This document shows positions 5,106 to 6,751 of a stretch of DNA of 6,751 nt, one piece after another. The DNA is from an uncultured Candidatus Saccharibacteria bacterium (GTDB lineage Bacteria > Patescibacteria > Saccharimonadia > Saccharimonadales > UBA1547): positions 1 to 6,751 of the forward strand of contig CAMLKA010000039.1 of the NCBI GenBank assembly GCA_946480535.1, in the 5' to 3' direction. Made by a program: the position numbers and the translations under genes. The notes beneath the pieces were generated by a model. That model saw only the letters and a list, made by a program, of their open reading frames with translations, was not told the origin of the DNA and did no database searches. Positions within the stretch are counted from its first letter, which is position 1; each line of letters begins with the position of its first letter.

Positions 5106-6751
5106 ATGCTTTACTACCAGAAATCCGCCGAGGACACCCTGCACGAGTTGTCATCGACAGTTGAAGGCATCTCTCGGCACGAAGCGAGCCAACGCTTAAA
5201 ACAATATGGCCCGAATGAAATTACCCTCAAGGGAGAACCCTTATGGAAGAAGCTCATCGAGCCGTTTGCAAACGTGTTCATGGCCGTGCTTTTCATTGCA
5301 GTCCTTATTAGTTTCTGGCACCATGCCGTACTCGACGCCATTATTATTCTGGTCATCATGCTGACCAGCGCCACTATTTATTATGTACAGCGCTTTTCAA
5401 CCGAACGTATCCTGCGCACCCTTCAAAAGAAAAGCGGCAGGGAAGTGGAGGTCATTCGTGGTGGCGAATCGCTTTCCGTCGACGCATCCGAGCTTGTGCC
5501 GGGTGACATCGTAAAACTCAGCGAAGGAGATAAAGTTCCCGCTGATGTCCGCCTCATTGAAGCTGACTCACTGCGAGCCGACGAAGCAATGTTGACCGGC
5601 GAGTCTGTTCCCGTGAGCAAAGACATTGATGCGCTCGAGGGGAAGAAAGAGGTATACGAACAGGCAAACCTTCTGTTCCAAGGGTCATTTATTGTTTCGG
5701 GAAGTGCAACGGGAGTTGTTATCTACACGGCAAATCAAACCGAGTTTGGCCGAATCGCTGCCCTCACGGGCAATGCGCCCGACAGTGTCAGCAGCCCCGT
5801 TCAAAAGAAAATCGATAAGCTCATTGCATATATTATTGCGATCATCGCTGCCGTAGCTGTCGGTGCCTTTATTCTCGCCATCGTCCGCGGCATTGAAATG
5901 ACTGAGGCGCTTCGCCTGGTTATCGCCCTGTCCGTGTCGGCCGTTCCAGAGAGTCTTCCCATTGCCATCTCTGTGATTCTTGTGCTCGGTATGCGGCGTA
6001 TGGCGGCGAAGAAAGCCCTTGTACGCAGCATGAATGCCATCGAGACCATTGGCGTTATTACCACCATTGCGACCGACAAAACAGGTACACTCACGAAAAA
6101 CGAACTGTCAGTACAAGAAACCTGGCAACCAAGCTGGAGTGACCACCACCTGCCAACCGTTGTTCATAAGGCGACCAACCACCATAGCGAAAAATCAGCC
6201 GACCCACTCGATGTTGCGTTTATCAGCTACTCGTCAGCCGCTGGCACTATTGAGCTGAAGGGCGAGCCCGTCGCAAAGCTTCCATTCGACCAAGCCCGAG
6301 CCATGAGTGGCAATGTATGGCACCACCGCGGAAAGCACGAATTGGTTGTAAAGGGTGCGCCAGAACAAATGATGATGCGCAGCAACCTGAGTCGCCCTCA
6401 AATGACCGAAATCAATCAGGCAGTCACGCAGCTTACGAGCCAGGGCTACCGTGTCATTGCTGTTGCTACGTCGCCAATTGAAAAGCGCCTCGAAAAGTTC
6501 GACGAGCTCCATGCCAAGCACAAACTTGAATTCGCCGGCCTTATTGCCGTTGCCGATACCTTACGCCCATCGGCTCGCCGGGCTATTGCGGCAGCTCGGG
6601 GCGCTGGCGTGTCAGTTCGTATGATTACCGGTGACCACCTCGAGACGGCTTACACAATTGGTCTCAAGCTCGGGCTGGTTGACTCGCGCGACCAGGTCTT
6701 TGACAGCCGCCTCATGGTTGGCATGTCCGACAAGCAGCTCGCAAAAGTAGC
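5106..6751 (+). CDS. cation-transporting P-type ATPase (P2-like), C-terminal part beyond window edge
   Basis: The frame runs from ATG 5106 to the window end, 548 complete codons. A cation-ATPase N-domain (about 3-45, HEASQRLKQYGPNEI) is followed by membrane helices at about 53-72 and 76-93. The actuator domain carries PGD and TGES (164-167), helices at about 238-260 and 267-295 follow, and the fourth helix motif is AVPESLP (279-285). The phosphorylation site is DKTGTLT with D324. The nucleotide-binding part has ADPLD, LPFD (392-395) and KGAPE (416-420), and the P domain has DTLRP (484-488) and TGDH (508-511). These pumps use ATP to move cations; PESLP corresponds to the PEGLP of Ca2+ and Na+ pumps and lacks the CPx motif of heavy-metal pumps. 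Ca2+ is the commonest guess for this group, but the ion cannot be settled without helices 5 and 6. A His-rich patch (H347, H348, H354, H359, H360) lies in the nucleotide-binding region, and no Cys occurs in the visible part. Typical total length is 800-900 residues. Confidence 0.93.
   Translation, partial: MLYYQKSAEDTLHELSSTVEGISRHEASQRLKQYGPNEITLKGEPLWKKLIEPFANVFMAVLFIAVLISFWHHAVLDAIIILVIMLTSATIYYVQRFSTERILRTLQKKSGREVEVIRGGESLSVDASELVPGDIVKLSEGDKVPADVRLIEADSLRADEAMLTGESVPVSKDIDALEGKKEVYEQANLLFQGSFIVSGSATGVVIYTANQTEFGRIAALTGNAPDSVSSPVQKKIDKLIAYIIAIIAAVAVGAFILAIVRGIEMTEALRLVIALSVSAVPESLPIAISVILVLGMRRMAAKKALVRSMNAIETIGVITTIATDKTGTLTKNELSVQETWQPSWSDHHLPTVVHKATNHHSEKSADPLDVAFISYSSAAGTIELKGEPVAKLPFDQARAMSGNVWHHRGKHELVVKGAPEQMMMRSNLSRPQMTEINQAVTQLTSQGYRVIAVATSPIEKRLEKFDELHAKHKLEFAGLIAVADTLRPSARRAIAAARGAGVSVRMITGDHLETAYTIGLKLGLVDSRDQVFDSRLMVGMSDKQLAKV

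Noticed and set aside
1..6751. Alternative genetic code with TGA read as glycine, as in some Patescibacteria
   Set aside because: All genes read through at normal length with the standard code and have no in-frame TGA. The absence of TGA among five stops is too small a sample to mean anything.
1..6751. Mobile elements, CRISPR arrays, tRNA or rRNA genes, phage or toxin-antitoxin modules
   Set aside because: No transposase or integrase frame, no regularly spaced repeats, no cloverleaf or rRNA-like stretch and no small gene pair was seen. Nearly all the sequence is explained by the listed genes.

Overview
The window reads as a bacterial chromosomal segment of moderate GC, roughly 47-50% by eye. 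It is tightly packed and uses the standard genetic code. The five visible stop codons are TAA or TAG, never TGA, and no in-frame TGA has to be read through. The protein flavour suggests Candidatus Saccharibacteria (TM7) or a related Patescibacteria lineage. The pointers are a GlcD-like flavoprotein with a GEHNDG motif, an OmpR-type regulator with an MLPGEYDG loop, and several first genes that seem to lack leaders. This taxonomic call is inferred from remembered family patterns, not from a search.

Layout. Positions 1-314 (minus strand) hold the N-terminal part of an AI-2E/PerM-family membrane protein that runs off the left edge. A divergent intergenic region (315-453) carries two overlapping inverted repeats and several -10-like hexamers. 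It leads into a GlcD-like FAD-linked oxidase (454-2118; the frame is open from 400). A HxlR-family regulator (2148-2462) follows 29 bp later with its own promoter. Next is a two-component pair, an OmpR/PhoB-type response regulator (2525-3196) and a HisKA/HATPase sensor kinase (3207-4256), clearly co-transcribed. A 158-nt region with hairpin potential precedes a GreA/GreB-family transcription factor (4415-4906), and a strong intrinsic terminator stands at 5004-5037. The last gene (5106 to the right edge) is the first ~548 residues of a cation-transporting P-type ATPase.

How it fits together. This looks like a small set of envelope, redox and regulatory genes rather than one pathway. The oxidase and the adjacent HxlR regulator, which has a cysteine at position 8, could form a redox-responsive unit. 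The kinase and regulator form a standard signalling operon. The Gre-like factor would act on RNA polymerase, and the terminator insulates it from the ion pump.

The most interesting signals are in expression rather than in new protein families. First genes of transcription units have a TATACT/TATAGT-like -10 box only 6-11 nt before the ATG, which predicts leaderless or near-leaderless mRNAs. Only the sensor kinase and the Gre-like gene have clear Shine-Dalgarno sequences. A -35/-10 pair lies inside the 5' end of the longest oxidase frame and argues for a start at 454. The Gre-like protein lacks the two acidic tip residues of classical GreA. I see no mobile element, CRISPR array, tRNA or rRNA, and no clearly new multi-gene system.
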